Assembly: GCA_003525045.1 (NCBI GenBank)
Contig: DQGF01000363.1
Location: forward strand, 1-7,392
Length of the DNA stretch: 7,392 bases
Source: Pseudomonas sp.
GTDB taxonomy: Bacteria > Pseudomonadota > Gammaproteobacteria > Pseudomonadales > Pseudomonadaceae
Reading direction: 5' to 3'
Shown: positions 1-6,071 of the stretch, piece after piece
How the letters are laid out: each line of letters starts with the position of its first letter
Numbering within the stretch: the first letter of the stretch is position 1
Made by a program: the position numbers and the translations under genes
The notes under the pieces: generated by a model
What the model was told of the DNA's origin: nothing
Database searches by the model: none
Seen by the model: only the letters and a program-made list of their open reading frames with translations

Positions 1-16
1 GACTGACAGACCGCTT

Positions 17-39
17 TCGCGAGCAGGCTCGCTCCCACA
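17..39. repeat. Pseudomonas REP half-element
   Basis: The core contains the small inverted repeat GCGAGC (19-24) / GCTCGC (27-32) followed by TCCCACA. This is the familiar Pseudomonas REP hairpin and tail. Sixteen bases (24-39) are identical to the right arm of the palindrome at 1552-1567, which shows that the same repeat family occurs twice in the window. A partner arm, if there is one, lies left of the window edge. Confidence 0.75.
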
Positions 40-62
40 AATGGGACGGTGTCAGGCACAAA

Positions 63-153
63 GGCTGCGGCTATATCGAGCCCTACAGCCGACCGGCAAC
101 CCGATCAACGCACTCACAGCAACTATAGTGAGTGATCCGGTGCGTTGCGGGTT
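63..153. other. Structured non-coding stretch: two consecutive hairpins
   Basis: Part of a gene-poor stretch from 40 to 374. The first hairpin pairs 63-67 with 86-90 and 69-72 with 79-82 around a 6-base loop. The second is much stronger: 98-103 pairs with 148-153, 106-112 with 141-147 and 113-117 with 128-132. That gives 18 Watson-Crick pairs, a 2-base bulge on one side, an 8-base bulge on the other and a 10-base loop. A further self-complementary 12-mer, GCCCGATCGGGC, lies at 163-174. A strong ribosome binding site follows at 216-223. The arrangement resembles a structured mRNA leader or small RNA, but it matches no riboswitch class I can name. Read as DNA it could also be an operator. I see no other gene here. 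Confidence 0.4.
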
Positions 154-229
154 ATGGAAGAAGCCCGATCGGGCGGCAAATCCACGATACAAGACGTGCC
201 GGCTGTCCTCTTTCGAAGGAGGTAAACCC

Positions 230-277
230 ATGCCTGGTCAGATGAAGATGAGCAGGCGAGCTTTGCGATTCACCTGA
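230..277 (+). CDS. Possible 15-residue small ORF or leader peptide
   Basis: An ATG at 230 opens a 15-codon reading frame ending in TGA (275-277). It is preceded by a perfect Shine-Dalgarno AAGGAGGT (216-223) with a 6-base spacer, the best translation start in the window. The peptide is basic, with methionines at 1, 5 and 7, a double arginine near the middle and a further arginine near its end. It lies 97 bases before ohr and downstream of the hairpins at 63-153. It could be a leader peptide, a small protein, or the surviving start of a decayed gene. I do not recognise it. The support is the initiation signal only, since so short a frame is not significant by itself. Confidence 0.3.
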   Translation: MPGQMKMSRRALRFT

Positions 278-374
278 GTGTGCGTAAACGACGTCTTTAA
301 ACACCACCGACTCAGATGACTTTGATCGGGTGGCGTTAAAAGCAGTTTTTTACATTTTCAATCAGGAGATCATC

Positions 375-791
375 ATGTCCCAGCTCGAAAAAGTACTGTA
401 CACCGCCAAAGTCCACACCACCGGTGGACGGGACGGCGCATCACGCAGCGATGATGGCCGTCTCGACGTCAAGCATTCGTCCCCCGGCGGCCCGGGCGAC
501 GGCACCAACCCGGAGCAGTTGTTCGCCGCCGGTTGGTCCGCCTGCTTCATTGGTGCGATGCAGGTCGCTGCGCGCGAAATGCAGGTCAAGCTTCCACCTG
601 ATCTGAGCATCGATGCTGAGGTTGACCTGGGCACCAACGCAGGCGGTTACCTACTCCAGGCTCGCCTCAACATCAAACTGCCAGGCCTGGACCAGGAAAC
701 GGCCCGCAAGCTGGTGGATAAAGGCCACCAGCTGTGCCCGTACTCCAAGGCTACGCGGGGCAATATCGAGGTCGAGATCAACCTGACCTGA
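375..791 (+). CDS. ohr: Ohr, organic hydroperoxide resistance peroxidase (OsmC/Ohr family)
   Basis: A cytosolic thiol peroxidase that reduces organic and fatty-acid hydroperoxides to alcohols. In this family the electrons come from lipoylated proteins. The product has 138 residues, typical for Ohr. The catalytic pair is present: Cys57 in the AAGWSACF block and Cys121 in the CPYSKATRGN block. Arg19 and Glu47 sit at the expected active-site positions. The CPYSKATRGN block and the spacing of the two cysteines separate Ohr from the related OsmC. The start at ATG 375 is preferred over an in-frame GTG at 330 because AGGAG (364-368) lies 6 bases before it and the protein then matches Ohr N-termini. 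No MarR-type ohrR gene is next to it in this window, although the two are often adjacent in pseudomonads. A strong hairpin follows 11 bases after the stop. Confidence 0.95.
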   Translation: MSQLEKVLYTAKVHTTGGRDGASRSDDGRLDVKHSSPGGPGDGTNPEQLFAAGWSACFIGAMQVAAREMQVKLPPDLSIDAEVDLGTNAGGYLLQARLNIKLPGLDQETARKLVDKGHQLCPYSKATRGNIEVEINLT

Positions 792-802
792 ACCTGAATT
801 GT

Positions 803-840
803 CATCGCAAGGGTGAAGCCGGCGCTCCACCCTTGCGATG
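803..840 (+). terminator. Strong hairpin downstream of ohr
   Basis: Perfect 13-bp arms, CATCGCAAGGGTG (803-815) and its complement (828-840), are separated by 12 bases. Inside the loop an extra AGC/GCT (817-819 with 824-826) can pair. It begins 11 bases after the ohr stop codon, as expected for a transcript end. No T-run follows, so it may be a 3' stabiliser or a weak terminator and not a classic intrinsic terminator. Confidence 0.55.
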
Positions 841-1032
841 GATTGATGGGCAGGCAAGTCGATACGCTGCAGCGGTTTGTATCTGTACGTATCCATCACG
901 CCGACAGCTACCTTCGCTTACAAATCCATGGTGCTCGCGACACTTGCGCGATACACGGCGGCCGCTCAATAGAGCCACCGCATCCGCGGCAAACCTGGCG
1001 CGGCCTGGCCGTGTACTCACTGGAGAAATGCG
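841..1032 (+). other. Upstream region of the cupin gene, with GATAC/GTATC repeats
   Basis: No gene is seen here. The pentamer GATAC occurs at 861-865 and 950-954, and its complement GTATC at 879-883 and 889-893. TTTGTA (876-881) and TACAAA (919-924) form a widely spaced inverted repeat. Such clusters can be regulator binding sites, and the cupin promoter must lie here or read through from ohr. I could not place convincing -35 and -10 boxes. Confidence 0.25.
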
Positions 1033-1482
1033 ATGTTTCGTACCAACTTCCCTAACACGGCTGGCCTGTTCGCCGTTGCCGCCACCGTGGCGCTCGCCGC
1101 CTTTGCAGGCGTCTCTCAAGCTCAAGAATCGAAGGAGGCGCAGCCGGCCAAAAACTGGCAGGCAGGGCTGCACCGCACGGACCTGCTGCGTCGGGACCTC
1201 GATGTCTCCGAACGCGAGGTGATCCAGGTTCGCGTTGATTTCGAAGCGGGAGTGACATCGCCCAAGCATTCTCATCCTGGCGTCGAAGTCGCCTATGTCC
1301 TGGAAGGCACATTCGAGTATCAGCTCGAAGGACAGCCACCGATAACGCTTAAGGCTGGCGACTCCCTGTACATCCCCGCGGGCACTGCGCATGTCGCGAA
1401 GAATATCGGTGCCAACAAGGCGTCGGAGCTGGCGACCTACATCGTGAAGAAAGGCCCGCCGCTGGTGGAGTTGTCGAAGTAA
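1033..1482 (+). CDS. Exported cupin-domain protein
   Basis: A 149-residue single-domain cupin. Residues 1-30 look like a Sec signal peptide: a hydrophobic alanine/valine-rich core at about 10-25, then cleavage after Ser-Gln-Ala30, so the mature protein is probably periplasmic. The two cupin motifs are clear. The first carries His79, His81 and Glu85, and the second carries His120 within PAGTAHVAKN. This is a complete set of metal-binding residues of the kind that holds Mn, Fe or Zn. The fold is known but the substrate is not; relatives are usually annotated only as cupin domain-containing protein. The ATG is preceded by GGAGA (1022-1026) at 6 bases. The gene is monocistronic by layout, 241 bases after ohr and convergent with the LOG gene across a REP palindrome. 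Confidence 0.88.
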   Translation: MFRTNFPNTAGLFAVAATVALAAFAGVSQAQESKEAQPAKNWQAGLHRTDLLRRDLDVSEREVIQVRVDFEAGVTSPKHSHPGVEVAYVLEGTFEYQLEGQPPITLKAGDSLYIPAGTAHVAKNIGANKASELATYIVKKGPPLVELSK

Positions 1483-1527
1483 GCGACCGAGCTCGGCAAC
1501 CAATGCCAATCGGTTAAACGCAGTCCA

Positions 1528-1567
1528 TGTGGGAGCGAGCCTGTCCGGAGACAGGCTCGCTCCCACA
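1528..1567. repeat. REP palindrome (paired REP arms) between convergent genes
   Basis: A perfect inverted repeat with 18-base arms, 1528-1545 and 1550-1567, and a 4-base CGGA loop. The arms read TGTGGGAGCGAGCCTGTC and its complement, the Pseudomonas REP signature. It lies between the 3' ends of the cupin gene (stop at 1482) and the LOG gene (stop at 1579). It may therefore act as a two-way terminator or mRNA 3' stabiliser. There is no T-run on either side. REP elements of this kind are moved by REP-associated tyrosine transposases (RAYT), and no such gene is present here. Confidence 0.88.
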
Positions 1568-1578
1568 GGTTCAGCATT

Positions 1579-2184
1579 TCAATTAGCGCCTTGTGACGTT
1601 GTAATCCACTTAGTGACCGTCGGCGCCTGCCACTGCTCCAGCGCATCGATCAGCACAGACGGATCGGTGTCGAAGATCAGCATCTCGCTGTGTTCGGTTT
1701 TCATGAAACCTTCTTTCACGGCATGCTCGAGAAGGCTGCGAACCGGATTGAAGAAATCGCCAATATTCAGGCAGGCGACGGCTTTGTGATGTTCACCCAG
1801 TTGCGTCAGGGTGGCCGCTTCGAACAGTTCTTCAAAGGTCCCCAGACCACCTGGCAATGCAATGAAGGCATCGGCCAATTCACTCATGCGCGTCTTGCGG
1901 CTGCGCATGTCCTGGGTCACTTCATGCCGGGTCAGCCCAGGGTGAAGATGCCCGAGATCAAACAGCAGCCCGGTAATGATGCCGACCACTTCACCGCCTT
2001 CAGCGAGCACGGTATCGGCCATGACCCCCATCAAACCCTTGTGGGTGCCGCCATAGACCAGGCGTATGCCGCGTTGGGCGATTTCCCGTCCGAGGGCCCG
2101 GGCCCCTTCGGCATACTCGGGGTTGAAGCCGTAGTTGGAGCCGGAGAAAACGGCAATGCTGCGAAGCGGGGCAGGTGTTGGCAT
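1579..2184 (-). CDS. LOG-family nucleotide 5'-monophosphate phosphoribohydrolase (TIGR00730)
   Basis: A 201-residue Rossmann-fold protein of the LOG/YvdD family. Members hydrolyse the N-glycosidic bond of nucleotide 5'-monophosphates, including cytokinin ribotides, releasing base and ribose 5-phosphate. The fold starts with SIAVFSGSN (9-17), which corresponds to the family's VFCGSS block. RLVYGGTHKGLMG (41-53) follows. The catalytic signature is DMRSRKTRM (92-100) plus PGGLGTFEE (111-119). The start at 2184 is preferred over an in-frame ATG at 2274. The extra 30 residues show no family resemblance, and the DNA encoding them carries the two-box element at 2242-2277. The Shine-Dalgarno is weak (GGGAA). 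The gene lies 101 bases downstream of the MocR regulator on the same strand. In bacteria the true substrate is often a damaged or surplus nucleotide, so the cytokinin role is only an inherited name. Confidence 0.9.
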   Translation of the reverse strand: MPTPAPLRSIAVFSGSNYGFNPEYAEGARALGREIAQRGIRLVYGGTHKGLMGVMADTVLAEGGEVVGIITGLLFDLGHLHPGLTRHEVTQDMRSRKTRMSELADAFIALPGGLGTFEELFEAATLTQLGEHHKAVACLNIGDFFNPVRSLLEHAVKEGFMKTEHSEMLIFDTDPSVLIDALEQWQAPTVTKWITTSQGAN

Positions 2185-2241
2185 CGGATTATTCCCGGTG
2201 GATGGCAAGCGCCCATGATGCGATCCGCCGGACTGGCGAGA

Positions 2242-2277
2242 AAGGTCCAAGAATTGGCAGTTCGAGTGGGCCATGAT
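2242..2277 (-). promoter_or_regulatory. Two-box element upstream of the LOG gene (copy 1)
   Basis: Read on the minus strand toward the LOG gene, this is ATCATGGCC (2277-2269), 16 bases, then TCTTGGACCTT (2252-2242). It ends 57 bases before the LOG start codon. Layout and spacing equal those of the two copies near 6747-6835, with one mismatch in the second box. It occupies the gap between the MocR stop codon and the LOG gene. A related CCCATGATG sits closer to the gene at 2212-2220. Probable binding site of a transcription regulator; the regulator is not identified. Confidence 0.5.
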
Positions 2278-2285
2278 CCGCTGCG

Positions 2286-3725
2286 TTACATCAATTCGAG
2301 GATGCGCTTGCCCAGCTGTTCGGCACTGTCTTCGGAATCGATGTTAGCGAAGCCCAGCAGCAGCGCGGAATCGGCCTTGCCATTGATACTCCAGTCGCTC
2401 AGGGCTTCCGCATAAATTCCCGCGTGCTGCAGACGCTCGACCAGCAGGCGATCGGACTGTTGCTCCTTTAGCCGCAGGATCAGGTGCATGCCGCCCGGTT
2501 GCGCATCGATGTGGATCTGCTCGCCCAGGGCTTTCCTGAGCCCCCGTGCGGTCATCTCCCGGCGTTCGCCGTAGAGTTTGCGCATGCGCTGGATATGCCG
2601 GGCAAAATGGCCCTCGGTCACAAACGTGGCCACGATCGCTTGGGTGAGCTCCGGGCAGCCGCCGAGGAATATCTGGCCGACCTGTTCGAAGCGTTCGACC
2701 TGCGCTGGCGGCACAATCAGATAGGCGAGACGGATGCCAGGAAACAGCACCTTGCTGAACGTACCGGAATAAAGCACCCGGCCATCGCGGTCCAGGCTCT
2801 TGAGCGCGGGCAGCGGGCGGCTGATGTAGCGGTACTCGCCGTCGTAGTCGTCCTCGACGATCCAGCCTTGCTCGCGGCTCGCCCACTCCAGTAGCTGCAG
2901 GCGTCGCGGCAGCGACAATGACACGCACAACGGGCTCTGATGGGCCGGGGTGACCACCGCCGCACGCGCCCCCGCCGGGTCGCTCACAGCGTCCGCGACA
3001 CGCAGGCCGTCCTGGTCGACCGCCACCGGGACCACTGCCATCTGCAGATGCTCCAGCAACTGGCGGGTCGGCAGGTAGCCGGGGTCTTCAACGAACACGC
3101 GGTCGCCGGGTTCAAGCAGCGCATAAGCGATCAGCGACAGGGTGTTGCGGTATCCCGAGGTGATGAACACTTGAGCGGGCGAGCAGGTAATTCCCCTGGC
3201 CACCTGCAGATAGGTAGCAATCGCGCTGCGCAGCGAATCCAGCCCATAGACCGACGGGTTGGCCATGTCCGGGATCCGGGTCGCACGCACACAACGTGCG
3301 CCGATTTGCGACCATATTTTTCGTGGGAAAGCGTCCAGCGCGGGCAGGGCCATTTGAAAGGGCAGGACCGGCGCCTTGTGCCGGATGGAGGGACTTCCCG
3401 CTGAACCGGATGATCGCTGCGTGGCGGTCGAAAACGCCCTGACGTTGATACCCGGCGCCACCACCGTACCGGCCTGGCCACGAGACTGGATGTAGCCCTC
3501 GGCGGTCAGCAGTGAATACGCGGTGTCGATGGTCCCTCTGGCCAGTCCAAGTTCCTTGGCCAGCGCCCGTGCCGCGGGAATCCGCTCCCCCGGAGTGAGC
3601 AAGCCATCAGTGATCGCACCACGGAACCGCCAGTAGATTTGCCGGTAGATGGGTTCCTGCGAACTTGGATCGAGGGGTGAAAAGGTGTTGATTTGATGGC
3701 TCATGGCTGCGGAAAGTGCGCTCAT
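2286..3725 (-). CDS. MocR/GntR-family PLP-dependent transcriptional regulator
   Basis: A 479-residue two-domain regulator. The N-terminus (about 25-90) is a GntR winged helix with EPIYRQIY, PGERIPAARALAKELGLARGTI and the wing around GYIQSRGQAGTVV. A linker (about 92-120) leads to a fold-type-I aminotransferase domain that serves as the effector sensor. Its landmarks are the HQSPLCVSLSLPRR block (262-275), EDDYDGEYRY (291-300) and the PLP-binding Lys325 in SGTFSKVLFPG. The lysine is retained, so cofactor binding is likely. MocR proteins typically bind direct repeats and respond to an amine, amino acid or PLP. ATG 3725 and ATG 3704 (Met8) are both possible starts, neither with a strong ribosome site; the longer form is given. 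The gene diverges from the patatin gene and precedes LOG on the same strand. The effector cannot be read from the sequence. Confidence 0.93.
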   Translation of the reverse strand: MSALSAAMSHQINTFSPLDPSSQEPIYRQIYWRFRGAITDGLLTPGERIPAARALAKELGLARGTIDTAYSLLTAEGYIQSRGQAGTVVAPGINVRAFSTATQRSSGSAGSPSIRHKAPVLPFQMALPALDAFPRKIWSQIGARCVRATRIPDMANPSVYGLDSLRSAIATYLQVARGITCSPAQVFITSGYRNTLSLIAYALLEPGDRVFVEDPGYLPTRQLLEHLQMAVVPVAVDQDGLRVADAVSDPAGARAAVVTPAHQSPLCVSLSLPRRLQLLEWASREQGWIVEDDYDGEYRYISRPLPALKSLDRDGRVLYSGTFSKVLFPGIRLAYLIVPPAQVERFEQVGQIFLGGCPELTQAIVATFVTEGHFARHIQRMRKLYGERREMTARGLRKALGEQIHIDAQPGGMHLILRLKEQQSDRLLVERLQHAGIYAEALSDWSINGKADSALLLGFANIDSEDSAEQLGKRILELM

Positions 3726-3735
3726 TGTTTTTAGT

Positions 3736-3747
3736 CGGGAAATCCCG
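3736..3747. promoter_or_regulatory. Short inverted repeat just upstream of the MocR start
   Basis: CGGGA-AA-TCCCG forms a 12-base dyad 10 bases before the MocR start codon. It could be part of the 5' leader structure or an operator half. It is short, so chance is a real possibility. Confidence 0.2.
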
Positions 3748-3769
3748 CAGCACGGCAGACGACGGCGGT

Positions 3770-3780
3770 GTGCATTGCAC
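3770..3780. promoter_or_regulatory. Palindrome GTGCATTGCAC in the MocR-patatin divergent region
   Basis: A perfect 11-base palindrome with a single central base. It sits 5 bases downstream of the candidate MocR -10 box at 3786-3791, where a bound repressor would cover the transcription start. Candidate operator only; the site is single and short. Confidence 0.25.
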
Positions 3781-3785
3781 GGGTT

Positions 3786-3814
3786 TTGATACAGACCTGC
3801 AGGGACGCGGCCAA
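3786..3814 (-). promoter_or_regulatory. Candidate sigma-70 promoter of the MocR gene
   Basis: On the minus strand TTGGCC (3814-3809) and TATCAA (3791-3786) are separated by exactly 17 bases. Each matches 4 of 6 consensus positions. Transcription would start near 3779, leaving a leader of about 55 bases before ATG 3725. This is motif matching only. Confidence 0.3.
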
Positions 3815-3970
3815 CGTGTTTTTTTCTCTCGTAAAGGGGCGCAAGATAAGCGACTGGACGTTCGAATAAGGTGTCGCGATCAGCTTGCCTATAGCCATCT
3901 CGGGCACCACCGGTAAGGATATTTCACCCCAATACCACGATGAGCGCGTTCTCTGTCGAATGCAGGGGCC

Positions 3971-3978
3971 GGAGGAGG
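3971..3978 (+). promoter_or_regulatory. Strong ribosome binding site in front of a TTG start
   Basis: GGAGGAGG ends 4 bases before TTG 3983. This is the only good Shine-Dalgarno near the 5' end of the patatin gene. No in-frame ATG lies between the upstream TGA (3941-3943) and ATG 4025, which itself has no ribosome site. The site therefore decides the start as TTG. Confidence 0.6.
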
Positions 3979-3982
3979 CGTT

Positions 3983-5191
3983 TTGAACCCGTTCCAGCTC
4001 AGACCTGGTGCTTCAACCCTGAACATGTTGCTTCAGGCGTGCCTGCAACGCCGTGACGCCGTGCCGCCGACTTTAACGGAAAAAGCCGTCATACCGGGCA
4101 TTCCCAATGCTCGCTACTGGCTGGATCAGGATTTGACGCCGTTCATCCATGATGCCATTGCGGCCAATAGGAGAGAGTATGAGGCTCTCGTAGCAACCGG
4201 CAGGCAGGACACCGTCCTGCCGCTGGCCAGTATGCTGGCAATTTCCGGCGGTGGCGACGCTGGCACCTTTGCGGCGGGGCTCATCGCGGGGTGGACCAAG
4301 CATGGCACTCGCCCGGTGTTCAAGATCGTCACCGGCATCAGCGCCGGCGCCCTGGTCGCTCCGTTCGCTTTCCTGGGGCCGCGGTACGATGCGGTCATCC
4401 AACGTATCTGCAACGCAGTCGGCCCCAAAGACATTTTCCGTTCGCGTAATGTCCTGGCTCGTCTTGCCAGCGACGGCATAGCCGACAGCAAGCCGTTGTC
4501 GCGGCTTATTGCGAAGTACATCACACCCGAGGTTCTTGCGCAGATAGCGACGGAATATGCCAAAGGACGAATACTGTTGATCGGCACGACTGACCTTGAT
4601 TCAGCGCGGCCAGTCACCTGGAACATGGGCACTATCGCCTCCAGCCAGGCGCCTGAAGCGCTCGATCTCTTTCGCAGCATCATGGTCGCATCAATGAGCA
4701 TTCCCGGTGCCGTTTCACCGGTCATGATCGATGTGGAAGTCGACGGCAAGCTGTTCCAGGAAATGCACGTGGATGGCGGCGTCATCACGCAGATGTTCCT
4801 GTATCCGCCAGGCACCGTGATGGCGATGAACAAAGTCCCGGGCGCACCTGTGCGCCACGAACGTCATTTTTATGTCATTCGCAACGGCAAACTGGAACCC
4901 CAGTGGTCCGGGACCAAGCGTCGTACGTTGAGCATTGGCGGTCGAGCCATCAGCGCCTTGATTCAAACCCAGGGCATCAGCGACCTGGATCGAATCTACC
5001 GCATGGCGAAACAGGATGGGGCGGACTTCAATCTTGCCTATATCGGCACCGACTTCGGCTATTCCCGCAATCATAAATTCGATGGCGAATACATGAAGCG
5101 CTTATTCGAATACGCCTTTCAACTCGGCGCGAAAGGCTATCCGTGGCACAAATTACCGCCGGGTCCGGTCCTCTGGCTACCCTATGAGTAA
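3983..5191 (+). CDS. Patatin-like phospholipase family protein
   Basis: A 402-residue serine lipid acyl hydrolase of the patatin family, using a Ser-Asp dyad. The oxyanion loop is SGGGDAGTFAAG (88-99). The nucleophile elbow G-I-S-A-G places Ser120. The block ASMSIPGAVSP (236-246) follows, and Asp264 in DGG completes the dyad. The start is TTG with a strong ribosome site. The N-terminus contains LLQAC20, which resembles a lipobox, and the following residues look like the mature start of a lipoprotein. However, the preceding segment has proline and arginine and almost no hydrophobic core. It may be a worn or misassigned lipoprotein signal, or the protein may be cytosolic. The gene diverges from the MocR gene and converges with the alpha/beta hydrolase (24 bases between stops). 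Substrate unknown; phospholipid acyl chains are the family default. Confidence 0.88.
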   Translation: MNPFQLRPGASTLNMLLQACLQRRDAVPPTLTEKAVIPGIPNARYWLDQDLTPFIHDAIAANRREYEALVATGRQDTVLPLASMLAISGGGDAGTFAAGLIAGWTKHGTRPVFKIVTGISAGALVAPFAFLGPRYDAVIQRICNAVGPKDIFRSRNVLARLASDGIADSKPLSRLIAKYITPEVLAQIATEYAKGRILLIGTTDLDSARPVTWNMGTIASSQAPEALDLFRSIMVASMSIPGAVSPVMIDVEVDGKLFQEMHVDGGVITQMFLYPPGTVMAMNKVPGAPVRHERHFYVIRNGKLEPQWSGTKRRTLSIGGRAISALIQTQGISDLDRIYRMAKQDGADFNLAYIGTDFGYSRNHKFDGEYMKRLFEYAFQLGAKGYPWHKLPPGPVLWLPYE

Positions 5192-5215
5192 TACAAGCGC
5201 AGCCGGGTTTGCTGG

Positions 5216-6055
5216 TTATTTTTCACCGAGGAAATTCAGCATGATGGCGTTGAAGTCAGCGGGTGCCTGCATGAACGCGAAATGACTGGCATTGGGCAGT
5301 ATGGCCAGGCCGGCGCCGGGTATGGTCGCTGCCAGGTACTCGGTGTGCTCGCGCTTGATCGCCTCATCGTGATCGCCGTCGGCAATCAGCACCGGTGATG
5401 TTATTTTCTTCAGGTCGGCATCGCTCCAGGCCGGCTGTGTCGCCCACATATGACTGATTTGCTCGACGAACTCGTCAAATTTGTCCGGCGTCGGCGACAG
5501 CTTCTTGTATTCCTGCCCGGCACGCTCGATGTAGGCGGCGAAGGTCGGGTTTTTTTCAACGCCGGCAATGACGCCATCGGTGGTCGAGTTGGCGGCGAAG
5601 GCAAATATTTTCCCCACGCGATCAGGGTGACGTATCGCCAGGTCCAACCCCAGGATCGCGCCGTCACTCCAGCCCACCACGTCAGCCTTGGGGATTTTCA
5701 GATGGTCCAGCAGCGCAACGACGTCATCGGCCATCAAGTCGTAGCCGTAGGCCTGGGTATCCCTGCCACTGCGCCCATGGCCGCGACTGTCGAGCAAGAT
5801 CACGGTGTGATGAGGCGCCAGGACCTTGACCTGGTTTCCCCAATAATCGGTGTTGGCCAGGCCGCCGTGCAACAGGATGACGGGCGATCCCTGGCCGACA
5901 ACGCGGTAGAACAGCCTGGCGCCGTTTACGTTCAGGTAGTTGGATTTAGCGGCCGTGGTGATCTGAGGCGTCGCTGGAAGTGTTTCCCAGCGCTCGGCAG
6001 CCTGGGCAATCGAAAACGAGGTGCACAGTAAAGCGACAGCCAAGAGTCGGTTCAT
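5216..6055 (-). CDS. Exported alpha/beta hydrolase
   Basis: A 279-residue alpha/beta-fold hydrolase with a Sec signal peptide: a short basic start, a hydrophobic core at 4-16 and a cleavage region around Ala-Gln-Ala19/Ala20. The oxyanion HGG motif is at 63-65. The nucleophile is Ser130 in G-W-S-D-G, the acid is probably Asp230 in the DGDHD segment, and His258 in NASHF completes the triad. DSRGHGRSG (89-97) is typical of esterase, lipase and C-C hydrolase members. The start at 6055 is chosen over ATG 6067 because GGAGA (complement of 6061-6065) lies 5 bases before it and the signal peptide then begins normally. It lies 16 bases downstream of the azoreductase gene on the same strand, so the two are probably co-transcribed. 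The substrate cannot be inferred. Confidence 0.9.
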   Translation of the reverse strand: MNRLLAVALLCTSFSIAQAAERWETLPATPQITTAAKSNYLNVNGARLFYRVVGQGSPVILLHGGLANTDYWGNQVKVLAPHHTVILLDSRGHGRSGRDTQAYGYDLMADDVVALLDHLKIPKADVVGWSDGAILGLDLAIRHPDRVGKIFAFAANSTTDGVIAGVEKNPTFAAYIERAGQEYKKLSPTPDKFDEFVEQISHMWATQPAWSDADLKKITSPVLIADGDHDEAIKREHTEYLAATIPGAGLAILPNASHFAFMQAPADFNAIMLNFLGEK

Positions 6056-6060
6056 GTTGC

Positions 6061-6065
6061 TCTCC
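6061..6065 (-). promoter_or_regulatory. Ribosome binding site fixing the hydrolase start
   Basis: GGAGA on the minus strand, 5 bases before ATG 6055. It overlaps the alternative ATG at 6067, which has no ribosome site of its own and lies only 4 bases downstream of the azoreductase stop. Confidence 0.6.
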
Positions 6066-6071
6066 ATCGGA

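Noticed and set aside
41..277. 78-residue frame starting at 41
   Set aside because: No ribosome site at its start, and it runs through two strong hairpins. Only its last 15 codons, from ATG 230, have a good initiation signal, and they are reported separately.
301..355. Imperfect hairpin and T-run before ohr as a terminator
   Set aside because: The CCACCGA / TCGGGTGG arms need a bulge and the loop is long. The T-run starts over ten bases after the stem, so it does not form a proper intrinsic terminator.
734..1222. Plus-strand 162-residue frame spanning the ohr end and cupin start
   Set aside because: It crosses the ohr stop, the hairpin and the cupin signal peptide in another frame. Composition is rich in Arg, Pro and Ser, as expected for a shifted frame.
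802..1566. Minus-strand 254-residue open frame opposite the cupin gene
   Set aside because: It runs antisense to a clear cupin gene with signal peptide and metal ligands, has no recognisable domain and no ribosome site, and is a product of high-GC codon bias. It also runs through both the REP palindrome and the ohr downstream hairpin.
2185..2274. N-terminal extension of LOG from ATG 2274
   Set aside because: The 30 extra residues do not resemble the family, no strong Shine-Dalgarno precedes that ATG, and the DNA holds the shared two-box element.
1690..2415. Plus-strand 241-residue frame opposite LOG and the MocR 3' end
   Set aside because: It is antisense to the catalytic motifs of LOG and crosses the two-gene boundary. 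No family resemblance.
3940..4053. 38-codon ORF from ATG 3940 overlapping the patatin start
   Set aside because: It has no ribosome site and an arginine-rich composition. It does not provide a plausible missing signal peptide for the patatin protein.
5199..5220. CAGC/GCTG hairpin between the patatin and hydrolase stops
   Set aside because: Only four base pairs with a 7-base loop. Too weak to call a terminator despite the nearby T-rich bases.
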